A DNA stretch of 64,000 nt, taken from NCBI GenBank assembly GCA_029931535.1, contig JAQPZY010001684.1, positions 8,649,501 through 8,713,500 on the forward strand, written 5' to 3'. Numbering within the stretch: position 1 is the stretch's first letter; each line of letters starts with the position of its first letter. The notes below the pieces were generated by a model that did not search any database, was not told the origin of the DNA, and saw only the letters and a program-made list of their open reading frames with translations. Below are positions 8,404-20,165 of this stretch, piece after piece. The translations under genes and the position numbers were made by a program. Source of the stretch: Margaritifera margaritifera (taxonomy: Eukaryota; Mollusca; Bivalvia; Unionida; Margaritiferidae).

Positions 8404-10984
8404 TGGTAGCGTCAAGATGTATAGTTGTGCGTGTGAAATTAAAAGTCATTCAGCGCGCGCAACAAAGCCTATCGCCAGAAAAGTTTATTTTCACCGAGGA
8501 CAGACACGTGCTCATATCGAACGTTTGATATGATTTAGGCACTTTGGTATGGGTATGATTTTAACTATTTGTATTTGAGGTAGATATATGGTTGAAGGAA
8601 TTATTTATAAAAGCATGGGCATTGTCTTGGAGTGGCTATTCCATATGTTGTTCTGTCTTCTGCATTGGTAGCCGCTGATGGGGGAGGGGAGACAATGATA
8701 AATGCACAACGGGGACCCTTTGCATTCACCTCTAAATAGAATATTTATTAAGAGCTTGCTCATTTCAATGCGAGATAAAGTTTGGCGTGCAAATTCAAAT
8801 ACCCATCTGATTAAAATCGAGAGCTACATGTTGGTAAGTAGATATGACAGCACCGATACGACATGATGTTCTGTTGACCTTCTGAGTCACCAATCAAATT
8901 ACAGCTTTCATATCACCGAAAGTGAAAAACATCATTTGGAAACATATCGTTGCCAACGACAAATCTCCCTAACACGAAATGCAACGCTTTCTCAGATAGG
9001 GCACTAAAAATACGTGGACACGGAATTCCAAAGATCACCTGAACATGATTTTTTTATCGATACCTGTCAAATATCCTTATGTCGGAGATCTTTGCTTTGG
9101 TTAGATTGTCCATATACTTAATTCTAGTTAAATATAAACTATTTGAACAAAGCTTGCTTTTCAACATAAAAAAAGTGACAAGTCATATACAATTTTATAC
9201 ATTTTTACTGCTATCAATACAAATCCGTGTGTGCATATTTACATTTAGATTTTATATTTGGAAGGGTTTATATTGCTAAAGTTTTGTAAAATTAAATTTA
9301 ACATTTTCCGAACTTTACCTTTAGTTGGCACCATATAGCCACTATTGTTCTGATGTGCCGTAACACGCTACTACATACATTTACTATATACATACTATCC
9401 CACAATAGGGGAGGTCATTCAGAATTATGATATTGAGCAAGTTCTTGATTAAGCTTGTCTCCCTTTAACCGTGGTGGTATACTTCAACGAAAATTATTTT
9501 CATAAAGCGTTTCTAATGGAAATTGTTAGGAGTATTAATTAATGTGTTAGAGTTTGTGTCAAATTACTGGGATGGCTTTTTAGAGGAAATCGAATTCTTG
9601 TCCTTTGGGACAATATCACTTTCATTTCAGTTTTAAATTCAAATAAATGTAGGAACAAGATAGTGCAAACTTATCTCAGAGAGATACGCTTTCAAACTGT
9701 AATCCATTAATCTGAAATCAGAGCCAGACGCAATGAGGGTTCTGAGCATTTCTCCTTTTTTTTTATCCAGTTGGCACTTGGACAGGCAATTTCAAGAAGA
9801 GTTTTTCAGCTTATCAGCATGCAATAGTTTTAGATTGGATTAAGTTCAGATCGATAATGCCGTTTCTTCATTTACTAATCCCCAGTAATTCATTTGCCTT
9901 GTATATCAGATGAACAAATAGATCAGCGTTAGACTGATCTAGGAGATTCTTTCAGAACAGCCTTTGCTGGAGGAATACGAGAAAACTTGAAAACCTAATG
10001 AAGAAATTATTAATTATTTTGCACATAGTCCTACGGTAGTGAATTGAAAACACTTCATTTGCTGATTGGCTTGAATTTTGACAATGCAGATAAATATCAA
10101 GTCACTGTAGCCATAAAGAAATATCTAGACAGAATCTTCATTGCATTAAAGAGGCCCTTCCCATCTCTCCTCGATTTCTGCTTGAGATATATAGTTATCT
10201 AGACTTGAGTAATGCGATGATACTGCAATATTGGTGTTTATTTCTTTGTGTTTTCTTTTAATTGCCAGAAAATCTAATCCTGTGCCTATCAGTGCATCAA
10301 AATTTTATCAAGCTAAACAATTGCTTCACAAATACATCAGTTCAAATGATGATTTATTATTATTCTTTCTTGAATGGTCAAACACTATTCTTTTTGGTGA
10401 TTTTTTAAAAAAAACTCCCTCCTCTTTCCATACCAGGTTCAAGATTATATTATGTCTTACAATAGGATGTGTACTTTAAATCTAGGGAAATCACATTCAC
10501 CAGCCATTCAGTTCAGATCACCTGCAGGTTTTAAGATTATCACATACCGCAAGTTTCAGAACGCATTACGGCTAATGTAGGGATCCCTCTCTGTTTTCAA
10601 TACATAGTTTTAAAAAACTAGGGGGAGCTACTTGGGATTTTCAGTCAAATTGTTCAGGGGAATTAATTTAATGACAACGAGATTGGTTAAGAAAAGCTTA
10701 TAAAAGGCATCCGATGTATTCTTTGACAGAAATATTAAGGTGTCACTAAGAATGTTTGCATACATTATGTATATGTCATAGATTAGAGGGGAATTGTGAG
10801 TATTTTATTTTCTTTACATTAATTCTAGATAATGAATGAAGTTATTCTGTATTTTGTATTTACAGATAAAAATCGGTCACAATTATAAGTGGACCAATCT
10901 GTAAATATACACAAGATATTCAGCACACGACCATATAGGCTTTTCCTTGGGATCAAAGATTAGACTATCATAAGACGTCTAACA
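8404..10984. other. Long stretch without recognised feature
   Basis: AT-rich unique-looking sequence. Open frames are short and have no motif or plausible splice partner. A gene's intron or intergenic DNA would both fit. Confidence 0.4.
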
Positions 10985-12225
10985 TTACAAGCAGGCACGT
11001 ATTCAATGCTTTACATTACAACCCGACATGTATTAATGACTTTACATTACAAGCAGGCACGTATTAATGGCTTTACATTACAACCAGACACGTATTGTAT
11101 TGATGGCTTTACATTAAAAGCAGGCACGTATTGATGGTTTTACATTACAACCAGACACGTATTGTATTGATGGCTTGACATTACAAGCAGGCACGTATTA
11201 ATGGCTTTACATTACAACCAGACACGTATTGTATTGATGGCTTGGCATTACAAGCAGGCACGTATTAATGGTTTTACATTACAACCAGGCACGTATTGTA
11301 TCAATGGCTTTGCATTACAAGCAGGCACGTATTAATGGATTACATTACAAGCAGACACGTATTGATGGCTTTACATTACAAGCAGACACGTATTAATGGC
11401 TTTACATTACAAGCAGACACGTATTGTATTGATGGCTTTACAATAATAGCAGGCACGTATTGATGGTTTTACATTACAACCAGACACGTATTGGTGGCTT
11501 GACATTACAAGCAGGCACGTATTATTTTTTTTACATTACAACCGGACACGTATTGATGGCTTGACATTACAAGCAGGTACATATTAATGGCTTTTCACAC
11601 GTTATTTAACATTACAAGCAGGCACGTATTAATGGCTTTACATTACAACCAGGCACGTATTAATGGCTTTACATTGCAACCAGGCATAGATGGCTTTTTA
11701 CGCGTTTTTAAACATTACAACTAGGCACGTATTAATGGATTTACGTTACAAGCAGGCACGTATTAATGGATTTACATTATAACCAGACACGTATTGATGG
11801 CTTTTCACACGTTATTTAACATTACAACCAGACAGGTATTGGTGGCTTTTCAGGCGTTTTTTAACATCACAACCAGACATGTATTGATGGCTTTGCACAC
11901 ATTGTTTAACATTACAACCAGGCACGTATTGGTGACTTTTCACACGTTCTTTAACATTGCAACCAGACACGTATCGGTGACTTTTCACACGTTCTTTAAC
12001 ATTGCAACCAGACACGTATTGGAGGCTTTTCACACGTTCTTTAACATTACAACCAGACACGTATCGGTGACTTTTCACACGTTCTTTAACATTGCAACCA
12101 GACACGTATTGATGGCTTTTCACACATTATTTAGCATTACAACCTGGCATGTATTGGTGGCTTTTCACGTTATTTAACATTACAACCAGGCGCATGTTCG
12201 TGACTTTTCACAAGTTATTTAACAT
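10985..12225. repeat. Complex minisatellite (about 31-45 bp units) built on a CACGTATT core
   Basis: The core ACATTACAA-CCAGACACGTATT repeats throughout. The left part has units of about 31-36 bp. From about 11800 the units lengthen to about 45 bp by adding CTTTTCACACGTTCTTTA. Because 45 is a multiple of three, both strands stay open there and give repeat-only reading frames that are not genes. Confidence 0.93.
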
Positions 12226-12880
12226 TTAGGTACCAATCGTGTGGAATTCAAATCCATAGATGAAATATCTTGTAATTGTGCATATTTGATTGGAATTGGT
12301 CGAAGAATAGCCTCTTCATTTCATATTTTTATTTGTTCAATTCTACCTCGGACAGTGGATTTTGACACCTTGGGTCAGAAAGTTGCTTGCATTAATAAAA
12401 GAATAAAATGTTAAATTTGTCTGGATTTCAATATAAACTGCATTGCTTCCTACAAGTCTTTGCGGTACAAATGAAACTCACAAAGACACCTTTTTGTCAT
12501 CAGGATAATGGTCTTCACCTCACTTCTGTAGGCAATAACAGATTAAGAGGATGTTTCATTCAGACTACGAATAAATGATAAGCTTTATATAATTTGTCAT
12601 GCTTCATACTTCAGTTTGAAGATAGTACTTGTGGAGTTATCTTTTCATATATCCGGTCTCTACAGTGGCACCCCATTGTGTCACTGAGCCGTCCTTAATA
12701 AGAACCGAGCCCTATTGCTCATTTGTGAAGTTCATGGTTATTATAGTGAATTCTTTTCTTCACTAGTAACGGTAGTATGTTAAATTATTTGTGCAAAAGA
12801 TTCTCCAGTTGGATTTAGACAGACTTGGCGGGTGAAGAAAATATTTGTGATTTCAATATGAAAATTGTAAACTTTAGAGT
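12226..12880. other. No recognised feature
   Basis: Unique-looking AT-rich sequence. No coding or repeat signature seen. Confidence 0.4.
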
Positions 12881-13012
12881 TATATTTTGAAAACACTTGC
12901 GTACCTTTGTGTATGTGATAAAACATTATAATTATATTTTGAGAAAACTTACGTACCTTTGTGTTTGTGATAAAACATTAGAACTATATTTTGAGAAAAC
13001 GTACGTACCTTC
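12881..13012. repeat. 52-bp tandem repeat, about 2.5 copies
   Basis: TATATTTTGA(G)AAAAC recurs at 12881, 12933 and 12985, each followed by GTACCTTTGTGT or a close variant. Confidence 0.85.
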
Positions 13013-13383
13013 GTGCTTAAGATTAAACAAGTTTAAGTATATTTTCAACAAAAGCTGCGAAACTAATATATTTGTTAACAAAATTTCTGTCGTTGTCCTT
13101 ATTTGTTTATTTAATGATGTATGTAATTACTGTGGTAGGAAAATCTCCTATCATGAACAAAGACTTCCTTAGTCATATACAGTAGGACTTCTAACTGTAT
13201 ACTATAAACTTGACAAATCAGGTTAGATTTACATATTTAAATCTGGAGTGAATATCAAAACGTAAATATTAAATAATTAGTGAAATAATCTACCTCCAAA
13301 ACCAGCGGGCAATAGAAAATATGTTAGTGAAATGAGTTAGGTGCAATTAGATTATATCTGTTCGTGTACTTTCTTGCAAATGG

Positions 13384-13798
13384 ATAGCCACATTCATGTC
13401 ACTCTGCAGCATATATCATGTGGACAGAATGAACGGGTCGCCACATTCGTGTCACCATGTAACATAGATCATGCTGACAGTATGAACGATTCGTCAGATT
13501 CATGTCACCATGTGACATAAATCATTTAGACAGTATGAATGGGTGGCCAGGATAATTCACTGTGTAATAAAGATCATGTGGAAAGTATGAATATGTCGCC
13601 AGATTCGTGTCACCATGTAACATAGGTCATGTGGAGAGTATGAACGGATCGCCAGATTCATGTCACCATGTAACATGGGTCATGTGGACAGTATGAACGG
13701 ATCGCCAGATTCATGTCACCATGTAACATAGGTCATGTGGACAGTATGAATGGGTCGCCAGATTTACGTCACCTTGTAACACAGATCATGTGCACAGA
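13384..13798. repeat. About 53-bp minisatellite, eight degenerate copies
   Basis: Units contain TCGCCAGATTCATGTCACC and CATGTGGACAGTATGAA. The right-hand copies are more alike than the left-hand ones. Confidence 0.9.
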
Positions 13799-13989
13799 AT
13801 TAAGGCATTAAATAATAGGGGCATTTGCATTTAAGAAATTATTATATAGCCATTTTTTTCTCCATTAACTTTACATTGTCAGAATCGTGCAGTATTTCTG
13901 CCTACTGCGCTGCTTCATACTGCACGACACGTGTGTCTAAAAATAGTATCGTGTGTTTGGAACTCCTTTTTATTGAAAACACACAATGT

Positions 13990-14330
13990 ACGCTCATGTA
14001 GCAGACGTCGGAGTTTTTGATTTATTAGATTTGTCTGTGGATGAACTAAGCAAGCTGTTTGAGCCATTTTAATGTAGAGATGATAAAATATAGATGAGTT
14101 GATGAGTCACAAAAGAAACTTTCAACCAAGCAAGCGACTGAAAGTTATATCCGCGATGTCCAGCAATGGCTTTATGACAACAAACTTGAGACATGCAGTA
14201 TTGAAGAAAAAAAAACGATAATTTAAACACTTATTTAGCAGAAAATTTCATAACTATTCGCAAATTAAATTGTTCAGACTATGAGCCGTTCTCTCTAGAG
14301 TCTATACAAAAAATAGCACAGACGAGGCAT
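13990..14330 (+). pseudogene. Possible Crypton-type (DUF3504/KIAA1958-like) recombinase N-terminus, decayed
   Basis: Starting at about 14219 the plus strand reads LNTYLAENFITIRK and then SDYEPFSLESIQK. This pattern (a short helix, then acidic-x-YEP-S/T-L) is typical of the N-terminal region of Crypton-derived tyrosine recombinase proteins. Upstream, YIRDVQQWLYDNK in a neighbouring frame fits the preceding helix, and VFDLLDLSVDELSKLF near 14010 may be the extreme N-terminus. Stops and frame changes separate these pieces, and no catalytic part follows because a SINE begins at 14366. The assignment rests on short similarity from memory. Confidence 0.4.
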
Positions 14331-14365
14331 ATTAGGCCCTAAGGCCAAGTGTTATCCCGTCCCTC

Positions 14366-14622
14366 GGGGCCCCGGGTGGCCGAGTGGTCTAAGGCGCTCG
14401 CCTTTACCGATTACTGCCATCTCACCTCTGTCCGCGTGGGTTCGAGTCTTGGGCTCGGCCAATGTGGTTATGTGAGAAAGCTTGCCAATAGCTTCCCGTG
14501 GGTCGGTGGTTCTTCCCGGGATTTGCCCGGGTTCTTCCTCCACCAGATATACTGGCCGCCATGTATAGCCTATCATGTGCTGAAAAATGGCGTTAAGCCC
14601 ATAAAACCATAAACCATAAACC
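14366..14622 (+). mobile_element. tRNA-Leu-derived SINE, copy 3
   Basis: It has an intact box A (GGCCGAGTGGTCTAAGGCG), box B (GGGTTCGAGTC), the family body and the tail GGCGTTAAGCCC. The flanks ATCCCGTCCCTC (14354-14365) and ATCACGTCTCTC (14623-14634) are a likely 12-bp target duplication with two mismatches. Confidence 0.88.
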
Positions 14623-14634
14623 ATCACGTCTCTC

Positions 14635-15544
14635 TCATAGACCGACTATTTTACAAGTCACTCCAAGCATTATATTCGAGAACAATGCAACTGAAGAAGG
14701 CGGGTTTTGGTGGAAGAGCAAGAGCCTCAGAGCCAATAAGCCAAAATGACGAAGAAACTTTGCAATTTTCCCTATTTTACCTTTTTGAGAAAAATGTTTG
14801 GATTTATAGTAGGGTAATCTGGTCATATTCTGACCACTGAGGTCATTGACATGAGAACGACAACTACGGTACTGAAGCCGACTAATGCATGGCTGAGTAG
14901 GATACGGGGAGCAATCAGTCGAGCTTATTGTGACAAGTTTCATTATTCTAAAAACATATAACTTGAGTTCTTCTTACTGAAACGTGACTTTATTAAGACT
15001 ATATAAACGTGTGTGATATTGTTTACATCTCACAAGGACAAGAATGTAGGATCCAGAAAGCAAATTCCCGCAAAGATGACTCCGGATATGTTTCGTAGAG
15101 TTATAAAGAAGCTTTTAACGGAAGTCATATTGGAATATCCATGTCTATTCAGTTCCCGACTGTTTGCTGGTATCGACCTAATAAATAATTATACACTTAT
15201 TTGTGTTTCATGTACTCTGAACAAGCCAGCAATCACAACTCTGTCAGCCGGTCTCTCATTCTACATGTGTGTATGTATGTAAAGCAGTAGGGACGCAGGA
15301 GAGAGAGAGAGATGAATTGGATAATTAGATAGGTGACTACAGATACAAGACATAAATTTTCTCAGCACAGTGTTTCCTAGATACTGATCCGAAAATGTAT
15401 GAGAATGTGTATTAATTTAATTTATTAAGAATCAAAATGTTTCAACTTTTACAACCAGAAGGAATTGTTGAAAAACGACTAATTTATTTTTAATTTTCTT
15501 TCTTCTTCCCCATTCCTTTACTAATCCTCTATGTATTTTCCAAA
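14635..15544. other. No recognised feature
   Basis: Short open frames only. There is one GA-rich patch near 15300. Nothing with a recognisable protein motif. Confidence 0.4.
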
Positions 15545-16207
15545 GCTTTTCTCTTCCTCTCTTCCTTCTCTGCTGCTTTATTCGACTTTAAAATTTCGGC
15601 ATTTCTCTTTTCTTTTATAATTTCATCTAATGTCAAAAGTCTGTGAGATGTTAACGCTTTCGATTTAATTTTTTCCCCCGCTCTACTGGCATAGTCCCGA
15701 AACTATTTTCCAGATGTTCCATGTGGAACTCCATGTATTGTTTCCCGGGAGGGAATCATAACCTTCCTGTAAAATAAATCCAGTCTCAATATCGGATACA
15801 GAAGAGGTGCTACTGGCCAGGGACATCAAAACAGATGTAGCCTCCAAGTCCTCTGCTACTGTGTTTGCTCCAATTGGGCTGTACTTTTCTATGAAAGGTA
15901 CGATATTAGGAGATGTGGAGTCGAGATAAACCTCAGAACCAGTTATTCCATCGCTGGGGTTGGATGTAGACTCAAATAAATCTGATGGCACGTTTATGAA
16001 AACCATTGGTTCTAAATGATAGCTTTGTGTAGAAGCAGATGGTGTGATTTAATTGATAGAATCGATTTTAGCAATAAAACTGGCTTGGGCGATGTGCTGA
16101 AAGAGATTGATTGGCTCTCTTGTTCAGGCAGTTGGTTAAGGGCAGAGGCATTGACAGGGAATTGGTCAGAAACTGATGAAGATGAAGCTAACTTAACACT
16201 CAGCTAA
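15545..16207 (-). pseudogene. Possible pogo/Tigger-type transposase C-terminal relic
   Basis: On the minus strand, about 15660 down to 15545 reads SKALTSHRLLTLDE followed by a Lys/Glu/Arg-rich tail ending in a stop. The pattern R-x-LT-x-(D/E)E-x-I followed by a basic-acidic coil is typical of the C-terminus of pogo/jerky-type DDE proteins. A Ser/Thr/Pro-rich low-complexity stretch lies upstream (open 16006-15683, with more in another frame to 16207). One frameshift near 15690 separates the two. No DDE catalytic core is present in this window. An unrelated host protein cannot be excluded. Confidence 0.4.
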
Positions 16208-16640
16208 CTTCGTGGGAAACACTGTATAAACACTGGAAACACTGAATAGTCATGTTCCTAGTACTAGTATATTATACGATTTGTAAACAAAAATTGGGGG
16301 ACTTTTCAGTACAAGATATACCAATATTTATTTTCCACTTAAGATCTTAATACTAACCACTGGTTAAAGAATTCTTTCTCCCCTTCTTCAGCAGGCACAT
16401 AATATACTGTCTAAAACATCCATCCACCACTGTCAAACTAAGCCCGAAAAAAAAAACACATTATGCTTAAAGTAGATTACACTTTAAAACATAGACCAGT
16501 ACATGATCAAGGAGGGATACATTCACATCATGATTTGAAACCTAAGCAAATTTAACAACATTAAAACACATTTCATATTAAAAAGATCTATTAACGTGTA
16601 TTTCTTTTATTTCTTTTCTTTTTTTTTTTTTTTTTTTTTT
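16208..16640. other. No gene; ends in poly-T run
   Basis: AT-rich sequence, with a T-rich run at about 16617-16644 that may be the tail of a minus-strand retroposon. Confidence 0.4.
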
Positions 16641-16766
16641 TTTTGCTTTCTAGCTAGCCCTGCCATTCATTTCTCTCCATCATATGCTTCCACCCAAGTA
16701 TAGTTCAAGGGAGGTAAATCTGCAATAACAAGCACAACTCTTCGAGTCCATCCTAAATGTATGGAG

Positions 16767-16895
16767 CCACTGTAACTCACTTGGTAGAGCGTCAGGCTCC
16801 TAATCCAAGGGTTGCGGGTTCGATACTCGTTCAAACCAGTCTGGATCGATTGATATAGCCAACAATGTGTTAAAATTGCTGTTAAAACCAACAAA
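16767..16895 (+). mobile_element. tRNA-like SINE head with short tail (second SINE type)
   Basis: Box A (AACTCACTTGGTAGAGCG) and box B (GGGTTCGATAC) flank a CTCCTAA anticodon-like loop. The anticodon stem pairs poorly, and the sequence runs on into TATAGCCAACAATGTG and GCTGTTAAAACCAAC. This makes a SINE more likely than a working tRNA-Arg(CCU) gene. Confidence 0.6.
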
Positions 16896-16971
16896 AGATT
16901 ATTATCTGACACGTAAAATGGGAAATGTCGGTTATAAACAAACCAATGTAAAGAGTCTCATATACTTAACC

Positions 16972-17060
16972 AGGACTTTATCCTCGCTATAAAGTAGTAA
17001 CCGAAGGGGATACTGAGGACTTTATTCTCTATATATAGAGTAGTAACCGAAAGGAATTGG
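16972..17060. repeat. Short tandem duplication next to a SINE
   Basis: GGACTTTAT...AGTAGTAACCGAA occurs twice, at about 16974-17007 and 17018-17050. Confidence 0.7.
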
Positions 17061-17297
17061 TTGTTTGCTTTGATTGATCTGGGTTTAACGCCATTTTTCA
17101 ACACATGATAGGCTATACATTGTGGAGGAAGAACCCGAGAAAACCCCGGGAAGAACCATCGACCCACGGGAAGCTACTGGCAAGCTTTCTCACATACCCA
17201 CGTTGGCCGAGCCCGAGACTCGAATCCACGCAGACAGAATTGTGATTTCAGTGATCTGTAAAGGCGAGCGCCTTAGACCACTCGGCCACCCGGGGCC
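17061..17297 (-). mobile_element. tRNA-Leu-derived SINE, copy 4 (minus)
   Basis: The reverse complement gives box A next to GGGTGGCCGAGTGGTC and a box B region reading GGATTCGAGTC, plus the family body and tail. The flanks CCGAAAGGAATTGG (17047-17060) and CCGAAAGGGATTGG (17298-17311) form a 14-bp target duplication with one mismatch. Confidence 0.9.
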
Positions 17298-17311
17298 CCG
17301 AAAGGGATTGG

Positions 17312-17548
17312 TAAGGTATCTCAGTTTTGTATATACAATAATTATTCATTTCTGACTTTTTTATTACCGTGAATAAAAAATAGTATAACTTGCTCAACCC
17401 AAAGTTGGATCATACCATCTGGTGTTCACAATAATATTTATATCAACACATTTAGATTAGATTTACCCACTTAGTATCAGTAATATATTTATACCACATA
17501 AAGTATCTATAACATCTACTAATTGGACAACTTCCTTATTTTTTCTTT

Positions 17549-17585
<37 letters not shown>

Positions 17586-17894
17586 CGGTGGTGGTGTTGG
17601 GCCACCAGCATTATTTGCTATAAATATAAAGGCTGTTAGATAAAATAGCCTCTTTGATGTTCCGATTCATCTACATTTTATTCGAAAGACATTTTTGTGT
17701 CGTCCTTAATGTAATATTTGTGAGTCAAATGTGGTCAATGTATGATTTAAATATGACACTTTGAAGCGCTGGTAAATGTACATAAAGTAATGTCAGCAAG
17801 TGATTTATAGATTCGTAGGGCACAGATACTTTTTTTCTAAATTTATTAAGAACCGTTGGTCCTTAAGATTTTTTGCTCAGGTTTTAGCTTAAAG

Positions 17895-17936
<42 letters not shown>

Positions 17937-18059
17937 GTCGTTGTTGTTGTTGTTGTTGTTGTACATTCTGAACATCCCGAACATCTTGAATGTTATCTTA
18001 AGATTTATCCCGATAAACGTAGAGAAGATAAATAACGACTTTAATTTTTCTCAGAATTA
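17312..18059. repeat. Gene-free stretch with GT and ATT/GTT microsatellites
   Basis: It holds (GT)n at about 17551-17584, and (ATT)n followed by (GTT)n at about 17896-17961. The rest is unassigned. Confidence 0.8.
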
Positions 18060-18069
18060 TCGACAGCAA

Positions 18070-18975
18070 TAACTTTAACTTGGCTACGGCATTCATTACA
18101 ACGCGAAAAGATCCATGTGGTCCCTGGGAAGATTCAAAGGTCAAATATAAATAACACATAGTCAGCTCTCGTTACAGGGGCATTCATTACAACGCAAAGA
18201 TATCTATGTTGTCCCTGAGAAGATTCAAATGTTAAATATAAACAATGCACAGTCAACTCTCGTTACAGCGGCATTCATTACAACCCAAATAGAGCCATGT
18301 CGTCCCTGGGAGAATGCAACGGTCAAATATAAATAACGCACAGCCAACTCTCGTTACAGCGGCATTCATTACAACGCAGATAGAGCCATGTCGTTTCCGG
18401 GAGGATCCAACGATCAAATATAACAATGCACAGTCGACCCTCGTTACAACGGCATTCATTACAACGCAAATAGAAAATAGAGCCATGTCGTCCCTGTGAA
18501 GATTTAATGGTCAAATATAAACAACAGACAGTCAGTTCTCGTTACAGCGGAATTCACTACAACGCAAAGAGATCTAGGTAGTCCATAGGAAGATTCAAAG
18601 GTCAAATATAAACAATGCACAGTCAACTCTCGTTACAGCGGCATTCATTACAACGCAAATAGAGCCATGTTGTGCCTGGGAGGATGCAAAGGTCAAACTA
18701 TTAACAATGCACAGTCAACTCTCGTTACAACGGTATTCATTACAACGCAAAGAGATCCATGTGGCCACTGGGAAGATTCAAAGGTCAAATATAAACAATG
18801 TATAGACGACTCTCGTTACAGCGGCATTCATTACAACGCAAAGATATCCATGTGAGCCCTGGAAATATTCCATGGTCAAATATAAACAATGCACAGTCAG
18901 CTCTCGTTACAGCGGGATTCGTTCCAAAGGAAACAGATCTATGTAGTTCCTGTGAGAATTCAAAGGTCAAATACA
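18070..18975. repeat. 91-bp satellite array, ten copies
   Basis: ATTCATTACAACGCAAA recurs at a spacing of 90-98 bp (18091, 18182, 18273, 18364, 18454, 18552, 18643, 18735, 18826, 18917). Each unit has TCCCTGGGAAGATTC, GGTCAAATATAAACAATGC and CTCTCGTTACAGCGG. The short open frames inside are artefacts of the repeat. Confidence 0.95.
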
Positions 18976-18978
18976 AAA

Positions 18979-19052
18979 TATTGCTATTACAGTGACATTG
19001 CACAATATTTCTGGAGCAAACAATATTGTACAATGTCACTGTCATAGCAATA
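18979..19052. repeat. 31-bp inverted repeat (hairpin) at the satellite edge
   Basis: The left arm 18979-19009 and right arm 19022-19052 are complementary at 29 of 31 positions, with a 12-nt loop. Confidence 0.88.
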
Positions 19053-19322
19053 CATGCAATCACTGTAACATCCGGAGGACATATAATATATAACACAGAT
19101 TTTTGGTTATGACCCCTCATACACGTTCCTGGAAAGCAATGGGGGGGGGGGGGAGGGGGAGCGGCGGGTGTTGAGGTGGGAGATATGTACTAACAAGCGT
19201 GGGGGTTTGATGGGCAGTTGCTCAGACTTACATTTTTATTACCAGGGTCAAGTAGGGTGTCTTGGTTCTATTTTCGTGGGGATTCTTCAGGTTGATTTGT
19301 TTCGAGTATACCTATTGGTTTT

Positions 19323-19713
19323 CACATAAATTAAAAAAAGTAATACCACCGATACTAGTAGTAGTAGTAGTAATTATTGTTGTTATTGCTCTTGCTCTTG
19401 CTGTTGTTGTTGTTCTTGTTACTCAAATAATAGCTCATATACATATAATAGTGAGGATTTCTTGAAAATCGGTATGTTCACACTGTTTGTATCAGTATAA
19501 AATGTTTTGTTGTTCACGACTCTTACACCTTTTTGAAATATCATGAACTTGGTCTTAGATGTATTTATTATTATTACCATTTCAAACAATAGTATATGTA
19601 TATGAGCTATTATTTGAGTAATTAACAAAAACAACAACAACAACAACAAGAGCAATAACAACAACAATTACTACTACCACTAGTATCGGTGGTATTAAAT
19701 TTTTTAATTTATG
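19323..19713. repeat. Large imperfect palindrome, arms about 125 bp
   Basis: The left arm (about 19325-19450: GATACTAGTAGTAG, then TTG repeats, then ACTCAAATAATAGCTCAT) reappears inverted at about 19588-19712 (ATGAGCTATTATTTGAGT, CAA repeats, ACTAGTATCGGTGG). The spacer is about 135 bp. The spacer's minus strand reads INTSKTKFMIFQKG (about 19590-19520), a LINE RT-like block. This could be a foldback element or an inverted duplication of a LINE flank. Confidence 0.88.
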
Positions 19714-19924
19714 TGCAATGTATCCAGGTTAAAGTACCAACAAGATCGATACCGAGATATATATATATTCGTTAAACCGCACACTCCTTACGATTAAAAG
19801 AATTGGGGTAACAGGAGTGGCTACGCTCGGTCGCAACATTGAGGGAAAACAGTGTTCAAGAAATTCTCATTATTGTCGACAGTTACGGAATACAGTCCGT
19901 ATTAAAGGAAAATCAATATGGCTT

Positions 19925-20165
19925 GATTTGGTTTGGTGTTTTACGGCACAATAACATAAGTAGGTTATTTAGTGCCGAGGCAATTGGAGTAAAGTGCCTT
20001 GCCCAAAGATACACCATGGTAGCAGACCCACGATGATCCAATGGTAGGATATAAAACCGCACCCTTCCGGCATGCTAACCACTGAACCAAGGCGGCTTCT
20101 GCCTCCATTAGTCGCCTCTTACGACATGCGGGAGGATGCCATGGGCTTATAATACATTCCATAGC
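19925..20165 (-). mobile_element. tRNA-derived SINE, family 2 (minus)
   Basis: The reverse complement has a tRNA-like head (TTGGTTCAGTGGTTAGCATGC), a central block containing TTGGGCAAGGCACTTTACTC and an end GCCGTAAAACACCAAACC. Related copies are at 30508-30725 and 41095-41280, with fragments near 20920, 35985 and 39795. Confidence 0.75.

Noticed and set aside
11794..12177. 127-codon frame with repeated FNITTRHV units, and its opposite-strand partner
   Set aside because: Produced by a 45-bp minisatellite. Both strands are open for the same arithmetic reason.
16767..16840. Functional tRNA-Arg(CCU) gene
   Set aside because: The anticodon stem has mismatches and the sequence continues into a SINE-like tail, so a tRNA-derived retroposon is more likely.
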